The position numbers and the translations under genes are program-made. 64,000 bases of DNA from Streptomyces sp. ISL-1. Lineage in GTDB: Bacteria > Actinomycetota > Actinomycetes > Streptomycetales > Streptomycetaceae. Location of the stretch: the NCBI RefSeq assembly GCF_018614585.1, contig NZ_JAGGOI010000032.1:186001-250000 (forward strand), in the 5' to 3' direction. Positions 51,253-59,324 of this stretch are shown piece by piece (within the stretch, counting starts at the first letter, position 1; each line of letters opens with the position of its first letter). The notes below the pieces were generated by a model, which was not told the DNA's origin, made no database searches, and was given only the letters and a program-made list of their open reading frames with translations.

Positions 51253-52560
51253 ATGACGCTCACCTATCACGACATCATGACCGCGGATCTCTCGCGGCTG
51301 TCGGGTGCCTCGAAGTCCTGGAAGAAGATGGGTGATCGCTTCGGCGCGCTGCAGATCAATTACAACGACCATGTGCGGGGCCTGTCCGACGGCACGTGGC
51401 GCGGGGTGGCCTTCGAGGCCTACGGCACGGCGTCGAGCAACACTCACTTCGAGTTCGGTGCGGCGAAGAATGAGGCCCACGCCATTTCGTCGATCCTGGA
51501 CGACGCCCATACGCAGCTGACCAGCTCCAGGAAGGCGTTGTCGGACTACGTCGACGATCTGCTTGCCAAGGGCTACAAGGTGAGCGCTGCGGGCGAGGTC
51601 ACCTTCGAGGCTGCCAGCCCGGAGGAGAAGCGGGGACTGGTCCAGTCAGGCAGCTGGTCGACCGTCATGGACAACGTCGCAAAGGCCAACGCCGCGATCA
51701 AGAAGTCCGTCAAGGACATCAACGACTTCGACGCGGGTATCAAGATCGCCCTCGAAGCGGCGGTCGTGGAGCGGCAGAACAAGGGCGCACCGGGCGGCTT
51801 CAACGCTGACGCCAAGGACGTGATCCCGAAGGCCCCACCGAAGGACGAAAAGGCCGGCACGAAGACCGACGGCGGCTGGAATGCCGACGGTAAGTCCAAG
51901 GCCACCGGCCCGGACGCCGGATTCTCCGCCACCGGCCCGGCTTATGGCAAAGAAGGCATGCTAAAGGCGTACGGCGACCTCTTCCATGTCACTGCGGAAG
52001 GTGAGGTGACCAACGGAGACTTCAAACTCTCCGGGGTCGCCGATGGCTACGGGGGTGCGAGGGCGACGGGGACCGCAGGCTTCTCGCAGACCGGTGCAAG
52101 CGCCAGTGTCGAGGCGTCCGCTGGAGTGCGCGCGTTGGCCGAGGGGCGTGCCGGGAACGACTTCGGCAGTGTTTACGCCCGGGGAACCGGATTCGCCGGG
52201 GCCGAGGCCGGTGCTGATTTCGGTCTCGGTGCGGACGGGTTCAACGCCGAAGTGAAAGCCTTCGCCGGTGCTAAAGCAGGTGGCGCCCCCGGCGTTGAGG
52301 CCGGCGGAATCGGCATCGGCGTGACGGGAGAGGCCTGGGCCGGCGCGGGCGTTGAGGGCGACCTGATCTTCGGGGAGAGGAACGGCGACGGTAAATTCCA
52401 CATCGGCGCTGAGTTGGGCGCTGCACCGGGGCTCGGTGGAAAGTTGGGTATGGAATTCACCGTCGACCCGGGCAAGGTGGTCGACACTGCCAAGGATGCC
52501 GGCGGCGCGCTGAAGGATCTGGGCGGCGATGTCGTAGGCGGGGTCAAGAGTCTGTTCTGA
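51253..52560 (+). CDS. WXG100-like secreted effector candidate with a Gly/Ala-rich C-terminus
   Basis: 435 residues from an ATG at 51253. The N-terminal ~110 residues are a helical hairpin with a W-R-G turn (VRGLSDGTWRGVAFEAYGTA), the mark of WXG100/LXG-like substrates of type VII secretion, then a helical extension (SYVDDL, GYKVSAAGEVTFEAASPEEK). A charged linker leads to a ~220-residue Gly/Ala-rich region of short strand-like repeats (TGASASVEASAGVRALAEGR, GFAGAEAGADFGLGADGFNA), ending DAGGALKDLGGDVVGGVKSL. The C-terminal module is not a known toxin. No immunity protein is obvious; the next gene is a candidate chaperone or partner. Confidence 0.72.
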   Translation: MTLTYHDIMTADLSRLSGASKSWKKMGDRFGALQINYNDHVRGLSDGTWRGVAFEAYGTASSNTHFEFGAAKNEAHAISSILDDAHTQLTSSRKALSDYVDDLLAKGYKVSAAGEVTFEAASPEEKRGLVQSGSWSTVMDNVAKANAAIKKSVKDINDFDAGIKIALEAAVVERQNKGAPGGFNADAKDVIPKAPPKDEKAGTKTDGGWNADGKSKATGPDAGFSATGPAYGKEGMLKAYGDLFHVTAEGEVTNGDFKLSGVADGYGGARATGTAGFSQTGASASVEASAGVRALAEGRAGNDFGSVYARGTGFAGAEAGADFGLGADGFNAEVKAFAGAKAGGAPGVEAGGIGIGVTGEAWAGAGVEGDLIFGERNGDGKFHIGAELGAAPGLGGKLGMEFTVDPGKVVDTAKDAGGALKDLGGDVVGGVKSLF

Positions 52561-52602
52561 AAAACGTACGGGGAGGCACTACTCCCGGAAGGAAGGCTAG
52601 TG

Positions 52603-53100
52603 ATGTCCGCGAGATTGCCGGTGCCCATCGAATTCCAACTCCCGGAAGGGTGGAGCGCCGCAGACCCCGAACAGGCCGACGCGTCCGGCGTGGCCTTCGC
52701 CGCGCTGCACCCGGAGCTCGACGACGGGTTCGCGGCCAACATCACCATCGACGGCGAGTATCGTCCGGACGAGGCGCCGCTGGCCGAGATCGCCGATGGG
52801 TCGGTGCAGCGGATGCGCGAGATCGCCGACTCGGTGGCGGTGGCCAACCGCAAGGAGATCGGCTCCGCCGACGCCCCCGGCCTGACGCAGACCATGACGT
52901 TCGCGGCGGAAGCGGGGGGCGTACGCCGCGCCCTCGTCCAGATCCAGGTCTATCTCGCCATGCTCGATGTCCACGACCCCGCCAAGCGCGCGGTGATCCG
53001 CCTGGCCCTGACTGCTACCCCGGCTCAGCTCGACAACGTCCTCGGCGACTTCAGGCAGTTCGTGGAAACAGTCCGACCCGACACGGGGCGGACGTCTTAG
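52603..53100 (+). CDS. Hypothetical protein of DcrB/LpqN-like (PsbP/Mog1-type) fold
   Basis: 165 residues from the ATG at 52603 with AAGG upstream. It reads like the Mog1/PsbP-type fold seen in actinobacterial LpqN/DcrB-like proteins: PIEFQLPEGWSAADPEQADA, DGFAANITIDGEYRPDEAPL and VYLAMLDVHDPAKRAVIRLA, TPAQLDNVLGDFRQFVETVR. There is no signal peptide. Such proteins accompany type VII substrates in several actinobacteria and may act as chaperones. It begins 42 bases after the effector candidate. Confidence 0.65.
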   Translation: MSARLPVPIEFQLPEGWSAADPEQADASGVAFAALHPELDDGFAANITIDGEYRPDEAPLAEIADGSVQRMREIADSVAVANRKEIGSADAPGLTQTMTFAAEAGGVRRALVQIQVYLAMLDVHDPAKRAVIRLALTATPAQLDNVLGDFRQFVETVRPDTGRTS

Positions 53101-53124
53101 GCGCTCTCGGCGCCTCGGTGCGCC

Positions 53125-53451
53125 TCACATCGGCTTGTCGTCGACCTTGATGTCGAAGTCGACCTTGTTGTCGCTCTTGACGCGCTTGGTGGTGACCGTG
53201 AGTCCGAAGCGGGTGCCGTCGTCGGCAGTAAGGGTGCACCGGGTGTGCGCGCCCTTCTCCGCCTTCAGCTCTTTGGGGCATTCGACCTTTTTGGGGGATT
53301 GGCCGACCTGCTTCGTCAGGGCATCGTCAACCTGCTTCTCCAGTTCCTTCGTCCCCACGGAGTCAGTGGACGACCCGGCACTGAAGCTGCAGGCGACAAG
53401 GGCCAGCGAGCCGATGGCCGTTGCCGCTGCAATGCGGATGAATCCGCGCAC
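53125..53451 (-). CDS. DUF4333-domain lipoprotein
   Basis: 108 residues from a GTG at 53451. A lipobox-type signal (IGSLALVACSFSAG, with Cys as the acylation site) is followed by a DUF4333 domain (KELEKQVDDALTKQVGQSPK, KVECPKELKAEKGAHTRCTL, DGTRFGLTVTTKRVKSDNKV). Such lipoproteins are common in actinobacteria; the two mature cysteines probably form a disulfide. It is convergent with the LpqN-like gene and 24 bases from its stop. Confidence 0.85.
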   Translation of the reverse strand: MRGFIRIAAATAIGSLALVACSFSAGSSTDSVGTKELEKQVDDALTKQVGQSPKKVECPKELKAEKGAHTRCTLTADDGTRFGLTVTTKRVKSDNKVDFDIKVDDKPM

Positions 53452-53650
53452 GATTTCCCCTCACTTTCGATATCAGCGCGCCAGGCTACCAGTGCTTTCC
53501 GGCACCGCGTCCATGGCCCGCGATGAGCCGCGTGGGCGCGGGCTCTGCGGCCCGCTTACTCGCCCTCTGCCGTCACTGCACCGCCCGCCGCTCCGCCGCA
53601 GCCGCGATACACGCGTCCACGCCGCCGTGTCCGTGTCCTCATTCGCTGTC

Positions 53651-53669
53651 ATGTCACATAGGGTGACAT
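53651..53669. promoter_or_regulatory. Inverted repeat resembling an operator
   Basis: ATGTCAC-ATAGG-GTGACAT, perfect seven-base arms around five bases. It lies ~32 bases before the hydrolase relic and may be the operator of the lost gene's promoter. Confidence 0.45.
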
Positions 53670-53700
53670 TCGGCTCAGCAAACTCGACTGCAAACCCCGC

Positions 53701-53901
53701 CGGCGCGAGCACCTGCTCGAGATCGAGGTCCCCGCGCTCGTCGTCCACGGCCGCCGCGACCGGTTCTTCCCCGTCGGCAACGGCGAGGCGATCGCCCGCG
53801 AGATCCCCGGGGCACGGCTGCTCGTCCTCAAGGAGGCCGCTATCGCGATCCCCGATGCGGCGGTCGGCGAGGTCGCCGAGGCGATGCTCACGCTCGGATA
53901 G
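53701..53901 (+). pseudogene. C-terminal relic of an alpha/beta hydrolase
   Basis: The plus strand encodes LLEIEVPALVVHGRRDRFFP, GNGEAIAREIPGARLLVLKE and PDAAVGEVAEAMLTL, ending in a stop at 53899. The VPALVVHGRRDRFFP motif carries the catalytic Asp region of alpha/beta hydrolases. The normal final His (GHGP) is not clear and the N-terminal two thirds, including the nucleophile elbow, are missing. It is a remnant. Confidence 0.7.
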
Positions 53902-54058
53902 AGGACGGTGGGTGCCGTCGATCCATGGCCCGTAAACCCACGGCTTCTGCCGTCAGCGCTCCACGTCGAACGTCGTAGTCAGCACGGAAGTGCGGCCACA
54001 TGCAACTGGAGTATTCCCGACCACACGACCCCACCAGCAAGATCACGAACAGCACCCG

Positions 54059-54085
54059 CAGCGACCCGCGAAATGCGGGGCTAGG
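54059..54085. repeat. Isolated IS1634-type inverted end
   Basis: CAGCGACCCGCGAAATGCGG followed by GGCTAGG is the reverse complement of the IS end at 48176 with two mismatches. The mismatch pattern suits the right end of an element rather than a second left end. No transposase lies directly beside it. Confidence 0.75.
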
Positions 54086-54153
54086 ACGCCGCTGGGCGGC
54101 GGTCATGCCGCGGGCGCCGGTGACGGAACCCGCGCCGGCCGGCTGGTCCGGCC

Positions 54154-54792
54154 TCACTTCCGCCAGAACAGGTGGTGCGTCACGCCGCTCTGGCTGGGCA
54201 CGACGTCCTGGTGGAACCGGTCGAGCAGCTCATCGGGGGACTCCCACAGCCGGGCCCCGGAGCCGAGCTTTGGCGGCAAGACCGCCACATGCAGGGTGTC
54301 GACGAGGTCGGCCTCGAGGAACTGCCGGATGATCGTGGCCCCACCGCCAAGCCGGACGTCCTGGCCCTGCGCCGCCTCCTTCGCCTGGGCGAGCACCGCG
54401 GCCGGGTCGCCGTCGACGAAGTGGAACGTGGTGTCGGAGAGCGTGAACGACGGGCGCTTGTGGTGCGTCATGACGAACACCGGCGTGTGGAACGGGGGCT
54501 CGTCACCCCACCACCCCTGCCACTCCTGGTCCTGCCAGGGCCCGCGCTGCGGCCCGAACTTGTTGCGGCCCATGATCTCGGCGCCGATGTTGCGGGCGTA
54601 GTCCCGCGTGAAGTAGTCGTCCAGACCTCGGCTGCCACCGGGTTCGGAGCGGTTGATGGGTGGGTGGTCGGTGGCAATGGCCCAGGCGAACATGTTCCCC
54701 GGATCGGCATGGCCGAACGGCTTCTCGAGGCTCTGGCCCTCGCCGGCGCCGAACCCGTCGCTCGAGACGGTGAAGTTCTGGACCCGCAGCAA
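54154..54792 (-). CDS. Dihydrofolate reductase-like (RibD C-terminal domain) protein
   Basis: 212 residues from a TTG at 54792. It reads as an RibD-C/DHFR-like reductase: VSSDGFGAGEGQSLEKPFGH, GAEIMGRNKFGPQRGPWQDQ, HTPVFVMTHHKRPSFTLSDT, QDVRLGGGATIIRQFLEADL and LVDTLHVAVLPPKLGSGARL. The NADPH-binding region (GGGATIIRQ) is intact. These proteins are NADPH-dependent reductases of unknown substrate, often found near regulators. AGGAGGAG lies 14 bases before the TTG, a little far, so the start is uncertain. Confidence 0.88.
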   Translation of the reverse strand: MLRVQNFTVSSDGFGAGEGQSLEKPFGHADPGNMFAWAIATDHPPINRSEPGGSRGLDDYFTRDYARNIGAEIMGRNKFGPQRGPWQDQEWQGWWGDEPPFHTPVFVMTHHKRPSFTLSDTTFHFVDGDPAAVLAQAKEAAQGQDVRLGGGATIIRQFLEADLVDTLHVAVLPPKLGSGARLWESPDELLDRFHQDVVPSQSGVTHHLFWRK

Positions 54793-55046
54793 CTGGCTGA
54801 TGTCGCTCCTCCTGCTTCGCGCTTTCTGATCATTTGACGAACGGTAGACCGGCCGGGCCGGGAAAACTCATCGCCGCATCGTGCAGTTCTCATCGAGCTC
54901 CCGCAGCCGCGCGCCGGGCGACGACTCCCCGGTGGTCGTCCCCCGGCGCGGCCGCGTACGGCTCACCGGGCGAGCGTCCAGCGGGAGCGGCGGGTCTTCC
55001 GGCCCTTGCTTTCGCCGCGGGCGGCCGCGGCCTGGCGGGCCAGCTC

Positions 55047-55353
55047 CCGGTTGGTCACCAGCACTTCGATCACCTGGCCGTGCGTCAGCTCCGCCCGGGG
55101 ATCGGGCGGGCAAAGGGCATCGACGATCCCCGCAACATCCAGCCGGCGCAGAAACTCGGCAGCGACGGGCTGAGCGCCCAAACGCTTGGTCACCACGGAC
55201 TCGATCACGCACTCCATACGGGGGCGTTCCGTCCGTGGCCGCGGGGACCGGGAAGTCATCGACACACCCGGACCAACGTTGACAGGCCCGTGCCGGACAC
55301 TGCCCGGCCCCGCTCTCCAGCCGAATCAGCGACCCGCGAAATACGGGCCTAGG
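55047..55353 (-). pseudogene. Truncated IS1634 copy 2 (left end plus 73 transposase residues)
   Basis: The inverted end CCTAGGCCCG... lies at 55326-55353 on the minus strand, followed by the transposase N-terminus from a GTG at 55265 (MTSRSPRPRTERPRMECVIE) to VLVTNR at 55047. Beyond that the frame continues into unrelated sequence (ELARQAAAARGESKGRKTRR) and stops at 54963. The missing 5' element half and the orientation opposite to copy 1 show a truncated second insertion. Confidence 0.88.
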
Positions 55354-55413
55354 AACGCGGGCCAGCGGCCGCACTCTGGACGGGGTCGGGCGGGTGGGCT
55401 AGCTTCCAGCGCC

Positions 55414-56511
55414 ATGACGTCCATGGGGAAGACGAGACGAACGGTGTCGGTGGGACTGTGCGCGGCGGCGGTGGCCGCGGCGCTGGCCGCACCGGCGCAG
55501 GCGGCCGAGCGGACCGGTAGCGATGTGGACAGCAGGAAAGGGCCGAGCTGGAACCTGAAGGACACCGGCGCCGACGTACGGTTCAGGGGCCTCGCGGCGG
55601 TCAGCCGCAAGGCCGCCTGGGTCGCGGGCTCGAAGGGTACGGTGCTGCGCACCGCGGACGGCGGCGGAAGCTGGCGGAACGTCTCCCCGCCGGGTGCGGG
55701 CGAGCTGGAGTTCCGCGACATCGAGGCATTCGACAACCGCCGCGCGGTGGTGCTGGCCATCGGGGAGGGCGAGGCGTCCAGGGTCTTTCGCACCGAGGAC
55801 GGCGGGGCGAGCTGGACCGAGTCCTTCCGCAACACCGACCCGAAGGCCTTCTACGACTGCGTCACCTTCTTCGACAGCCGGCACGGCCTCGCCATGAGCG
55901 ATCCGGTGGACGGCAAGTACCGCATCCTGTCCACCGGCGACGGCGGAAAGTCGTGGAAGGTACTGCCGAACGCCGGGATGCCGGCGGCGCTGCCGGGCGA
56001 GGCAGGCTTCGCGGCCAGCGGTCAGTGCCTGGTCAGCTCCGGGCCGAAGGACGTCTGGCTGGCGACCGGCGGCGGCGCCACGGCGCGCGTGCTGCACTCC
56101 GCCGACCGCGGTCTGAACTGGACCGCCGCCGAATCGACCGTCCCGGCCGGGGATCCGGCGCGTGGCGTCTTCGGGCTCGCCTTCCGTGACCGGTCCCATG
56201 GCATCGCGGTGGGCGGCGACTACCGCGCGGGCCAGGCCTCCCCGAACGCCGGAGCGGTCAGCGGGGACGGCGGCCGCAGCTGGCAGCAGTCGAAGACACC
56301 GCCTCCGGCCTACCGATCCGGCGTGGCCTGGCTGCCGCACGGCGGGTCGGCCGCGCTCGCCGTCGGACCGACCGGGACCGACCTGACGCTCGACGGAGGC
56401 CGCAGCTGGCGCACGGTCGACACCGGTTCGTACGACACGGTCGACTGCACGACCGACTTCGGGTGCTGGGCATCGGGCGAGAAGGGCCGCGTCGCCCGGC
56501 TGGAGTTCTAG
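55414..56511 (+). CDS. Secreted BNR/YVTN-like beta-propeller protein
   Basis: 365 residues from an ATG at 55414 (another at 55423). A signal sequence (VGLCAAAVAAALAAPAQA) precedes repeats of the photosynthesis-assembly/BNR-like propeller type: WVAGSKGTVLRTADGGGSWR, SRVFRTEDGGASWTESFRNT, YRILSTGDGGKSWKVLPNAG and GPTGTDLTLDGGRSWRTVDT. The T-x-D-G-G-x-S-W repeats number at least five. Proteins of this type are exported in Streptomyces and often annotated as oxidoreductases, although no cofactor site is visible. The gene follows the truncated IS copy by ~60 bases, which may have removed its native promoter. Confidence 0.85.
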   Translation: MTSMGKTRRTVSVGLCAAAVAAALAAPAQAAERTGSDVDSRKGPSWNLKDTGADVRFRGLAAVSRKAAWVAGSKGTVLRTADGGGSWRNVSPPGAGELEFRDIEAFDNRRAVVLAIGEGEASRVFRTEDGGASWTESFRNTDPKAFYDCVTFFDSRHGLAMSDPVDGKYRILSTGDGGKSWKVLPNAGMPAALPGEAGFAASGQCLVSSGPKDVWLATGGGATARVLHSADRGLNWTAAESTVPAGDPARGVFGLAFRDRSHGIAVGGDYRAGQASPNAGAVSGDGGRSWQQSKTPPPAYRSGVAWLPHGGSAALAVGPTGTDLTLDGGRSWRTVDTGSYDTVDCTTDFGCWASGEKGRVARLEF

Positions 56512-56526
56512 GAGTTCCAGACCGCC

Positions 56527-56826
56527 CTACAAGGGCAACTGCTGCTTGTACGGGGCGAGTTCGGGCGCGGTCTTCGTCGCGATGAACTCCGTGATCCGGT
56601 ACACGCACACACCGCCGACCGTGAAGGGGTCGGCCGCCGCGATCTGCTCGATCCGCGCGCGGTCGTCCCCGACGGCCAGGATCACCCCGCCGTCGCGCGG
56701 GTTCTTGCGGCCCGACGCGATGAACACGCCCTCCTCGTACAGCGCGTCCAGCCAGGCCACATGTGCCTCGAGGAGCTCGTCCACGCGCTCGACCGGTGCG
56801 GTGTAGGTCAATTCCAGTACGAACAT
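56527..56826 (-). CDS. YciI-like (YCII-related) protein
   Basis: 99 residues, the usual length of a single YCII domain. The family signature is ELTYTAPVERVDELLEAHVA, the central YEEGVFIASGRKNPRDGGVI and the end DPFTVGGVCVYRITEFI. The ferredoxin-like fold with a conserved His/Asp pair may be enzymatic; no reaction is established for this subgroup. It is divergent from the endonuclease V gene. Confidence 0.92.
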   Translation of the reverse strand: MFVLELTYTAPVERVDELLEAHVAWLDALYEEGVFIASGRKNPRDGGVILAVGDDRARIEQIAAADPFTVGGVCVYRITEFIATKTAPELAPYKQQLPL

Positions 56827-56882
56827 GATCGTCAGGCTACGGCACCTCGATATCGAGCCGCGGTCATAGGGTGGGCGGCATC

Positions 56883-57575
56883 ATGAAGATCATCGAGACG
56901 CCCGCAGACTGGCCCGCCGACGAGAGTGCGGCCCGGGCCGTCCAGGACGAACTGCGCACCCGCGTCGTCCTGGACGAGCCGGGTCCGTGGCCGGGTGCGG
57001 GCCTGGTGACCGGCGTCGATGTGGCGTACGACGACGAGCACGATGTCGTCGCCGCGGCGGCCGTCGTCCTGGAAGCGGCGACACTCACGGTCGTCGAGGA
57101 GGCCACCGCGGTGGGCCGGGTCGCCTTCCCCTACGTGCCCGGGCTGCTGGCCTTCCGGGAGATCCCGGCCGTGCTCGCCGCCCTGGAGTCCCTCACCCGC
57201 AACCCCGGTCTCGTCGTCTGCGACGGCTACGGCCGGGCGCACCCCCGCCGGTTCGGGCTCGCCAGCCATCTCGGCGTGCTGACCGGGCTACCGGTCATCG
57301 GCGTCGCCAAGAACCCCTTCACCTTCAGCTATGGCGAACTGGGGCCGCGACGGGGCGACTTCGCGGCGCTGCGCGCGGAGGACGGTGAGGAGGTCGGCCG
57401 GGCGCTGCGCACCCAGGACGGCGTCAAGCCGGTCTTCGTCTCCGTCGGCCACCGCACGACGCTCGACAACGCCTGCGCGCACACCCTGCGCCTCGCGGCC
57501 GACTACCGGCTGCCCGAGAGCACACGGCTGGCCGACCGGCTGTGCCGGCGCGCCCTGGCGGAGGCGACCGCGTAG
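56883..57575 (+). CDS. nfi: Endonuclease V (deoxyinosine 3' endonuclease)
   Basis: 230 residues from the ATG at 56883 (a GTG at 56871 is also in frame). The RNase H-like fold is marked by VTGVDVAYDDEHDVVAAAAV with the first metal Asp, AFPYVPGLLAFREIPAVLAA (the P-x-L-x-F-R-E motif of the family), VVCDGYGRAHPRRFGLASHL (second Asp and the DG-G-x-x-HP motif) and VIGVAKNPF. It cleaves DNA next to deaminated adenine to begin repair. It appears complete. Confidence 0.94.
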   Translation: MKIIETPADWPADESAARAVQDELRTRVVLDEPGPWPGAGLVTGVDVAYDDEHDVVAAAAVVLEAATLTVVEEATAVGRVAFPYVPGLLAFREIPAVLAALESLTRNPGLVVCDGYGRAHPRRFGLASHLGVLTGLPVIGVAKNPFTFSYGELGPRRGDFAALRAEDGEEVGRALRTQDGVKPVFVSVGHRTTLDNACAHTLRLAADYRLPESTRLADRLCRRALAEATA

Positions 57576-57671
57576 GCGCCGGCAGCGAAGCGAGTACCTG
57601 GGTACCGGCGCCCGCGCACTGAGTATCCGAGCGGATGCCGGGAGCCGGGCGCGATCGGCATCCTCCCTGGC

Positions 57672-57812
57672 ATGACGACCCACATGGCGCACAGCGCAAC
57701 CGAGATCACCCCCCACCCCGTCGAGCGCATCGTGACAGCCGTGCTCAGCCTGGCCGCCCTCGTGGGTTTCGGCTGGGTGGGGTCGATGGTCTACACGGCG
57801 CTGTCCGGCTGA
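57672..57812 (+). CDS. Small single-pass membrane protein (46 residues)
   Basis: From an ATG at 57672: MTTHMAHSATEITPHPVERI, then a hydrophobic segment VTAVLSLAALVGFGWVGSMV and YTALSG. One clear transmembrane helix with a short polar N-terminus. No family was recognised, but codon use and the clean hydrophobic helix make it a credible gene below common length cut-offs. The end lies 35 bases from the convergent gene at 57848. Confidence 0.6.
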   Translation: MTTHMAHSATEITPHPVERIVTAVLSLAALVGFGWVGSMVYTALSG

Positions 57813-57847
57813 CCTTCCCGCCCCTGATCGGCCGGCTCCCGGGCTCC

Positions 57848-59047
57848 TCAGCGCGTGGCGGCCACCCGGAACCGGATGCCGGCCGCCCGCAGCCGCTCGA
57901 TGAGCGCATCACCCATCGCGACCGTCGTGGTGACCTGCCCCGCGGTGCCGGGGAGGTCGTCGAAGGCCAGGCACAGCGCCGACTCGGCGAGCATCTTCGC
58001 CGTCTCGTCGTAGCCCGGATCGCCGCCCGAAACCTCCGTGAACACCGTGCGGCCGCCGCCCTCGCCCACGAAACGCACCGAGAACCAGCTCTTCGCCCTG
58101 CGCCGCTCGTCCGGACCCTCACCCGGCTTGATCCGGTCCGACAACCAGCGCCTGGCAGGCGGCAGTTGGGCCAGACCCAAGAGCGCGCCCACGGCCGCCG
58201 TACCACCTGCCGCCATCGGAAGCGTGCGGACCGCCGCGTAGTGCCGGTAGCGGAAGTCCGGGCCGTACCGCGGCAGTGCCCGCGCCGAGCGCGCCACGAT
58301 CTGCGGGTCCATCGTCGGCAGCGGCAGCGCCCACGCGCCGGTCTCCCGGCTGAACCGCGGCCCGCCGAGCGGGGCCCGCGCCCGCCGTCCCACCAGCCTT
58401 GGCTCGTGCAGCCGCCGGTCGTGCGCTGCCCGCAGCATCTGCCGGCCGCGGCTCATCGCGGTGAGCGCGGAGGCAAACGTCCCGCCGGAGAAGGTGCCGT
58501 TGGAGCTCACGAACCCGTCGACGCGCAGCGGCACGTCCTCGGGAAGGTGCTGGACGGTGAAGTACGCGCCCAGGTCGTGCGGCACGGAGTCGAAGCCGCA
58601 GGCGTGGATGAGCCGCGCCCCGGTCTCCCGGGCCCGCGCGTCATGGCGTACGTACATCAGGTCCACGAACTCGGCCTCGCCGGTCAGGTCGGCATAGTCG
58701 GTGCCCGCCTCCGCGCAGGCGGCCACCAGCGGCTCGCCGTACCTGAGGTAGGGGCCGACGGTCGTTGCCACCACATGGGTGGACTCGGCGAGTTCGCGCA
58801 GCGCGTCGGGGTCGTCCGCGTCCGCCTCGATCAGCGGCAGCTCGGCGCAGCCGGGATGCTCGGCGGCCAGGCGCTCGCGCAGCCGCTCCAGCTTCTGCCG
58901 GCTGCGGCCCGCGACGGCCCAGCGGCATCCGTCGGGCGCATGCGCCGCGAGGTATTCCGCGGTGAGCACGCCGACGAAGCCCGTCGCTCCGTAGAGCACG
59001 ATGTCGTACGGGCGCTGCGCGCGACCGGTCCCGTTCTGCCTGTTCAA
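57848..59047 (-). CDS. Saccharopine dehydrogenase-like / trans-acting enoyl reductase family protein
   Basis: 399 residues from a TTG at 59047 (GAGGGG a few bases upstream); the open frame continues to 59227 with low-complexity sequence. The N-terminal Rossmann segment is DIVLYGATGFVGVLTAEYLA and AVAGRSRQKLERLRERLAAE, followed by HVVATTVGPYLRYGEPLVAA and CAEAGTDYADLTGEAEFVDL. The substrate domain has HACGFDSVPHDLGAYFTVQH. The family includes mycobacterial trans-acting enoyl reductase for phthiocerol synthesis; Streptomyces members are of unknown role and probably act on lipid-linked substrates at the membrane. It is divergent from the beta-oxidation operon. Confidence 0.9.
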   Translation of the reverse strand: MNRQNGTGRAQRPYDIVLYGATGFVGVLTAEYLAAHAPDGCRWAVAGRSRQKLERLRERLAAEHPGCAELPLIEADADDPDALRELAESTHVVATTVGPYLRYGEPLVAACAEAGTDYADLTGEAEFVDLMYVRHDARARETGARLIHACGFDSVPHDLGAYFTVQHLPEDVPLRVDGFVSSNGTFSGGTFASALTAMSRGRQMLRAAHDRRLHEPRLVGRRARAPLGGPRFSRETGAWALPLPTMDPQIVARSARALPRYGPDFRYRHYAAVRTLPMAAGGTAAVGALLGLAQLPPARRWLSDRIKPGEGPDERRRAKSWFSVRFVGEGGGRTVFTEVSGGDPGYDETAKMLAESALCLAFDDLPGTAGQVTTTVAMGDALIERLRAAGIRFRVAATR

Positions 59048-59230
59048 TGGCCCCTCCGCCGTTGCCCCCGCGGTCGTGTGGTGGCTGAGGCTAGCGTGCG
59101 AACGGGGTCGGGAAGAAGATGCGTTTCCCATCGGTAACCTGCCCGGCCGCGCGGCCGGGCCCTCCGCCGCGCCGGTCCGGCCGCGGCGATCCGGGCGCGC
59201 CGCCGCACGGGAGTAGGCTGCGCACAATTC

Positions 59231-59240
59231 TAAGCGCTTG
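59231..59240. promoter_or_regulatory. Operator candidate in front of the beta-oxidation operon
   Basis: TAAGCGCTTG holds the palindrome AAGCGCTT, as found in TetR-type sites of actinobacterial fatty-acid and sterol degradation genes. It lies ~85 bases before the CoA-transferase ATG in the divergent intergenic region. The regulator is not in the window. Confidence 0.5.
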
Positions 59241-59324
59241 CTCGGCTCGGGGCCTTGTGCCGAGTGGAACGCGTTCTTACCATCACTGGTGTTACATCAG
59301 TTGTGTCACAGTGCTGGGGGCTTG

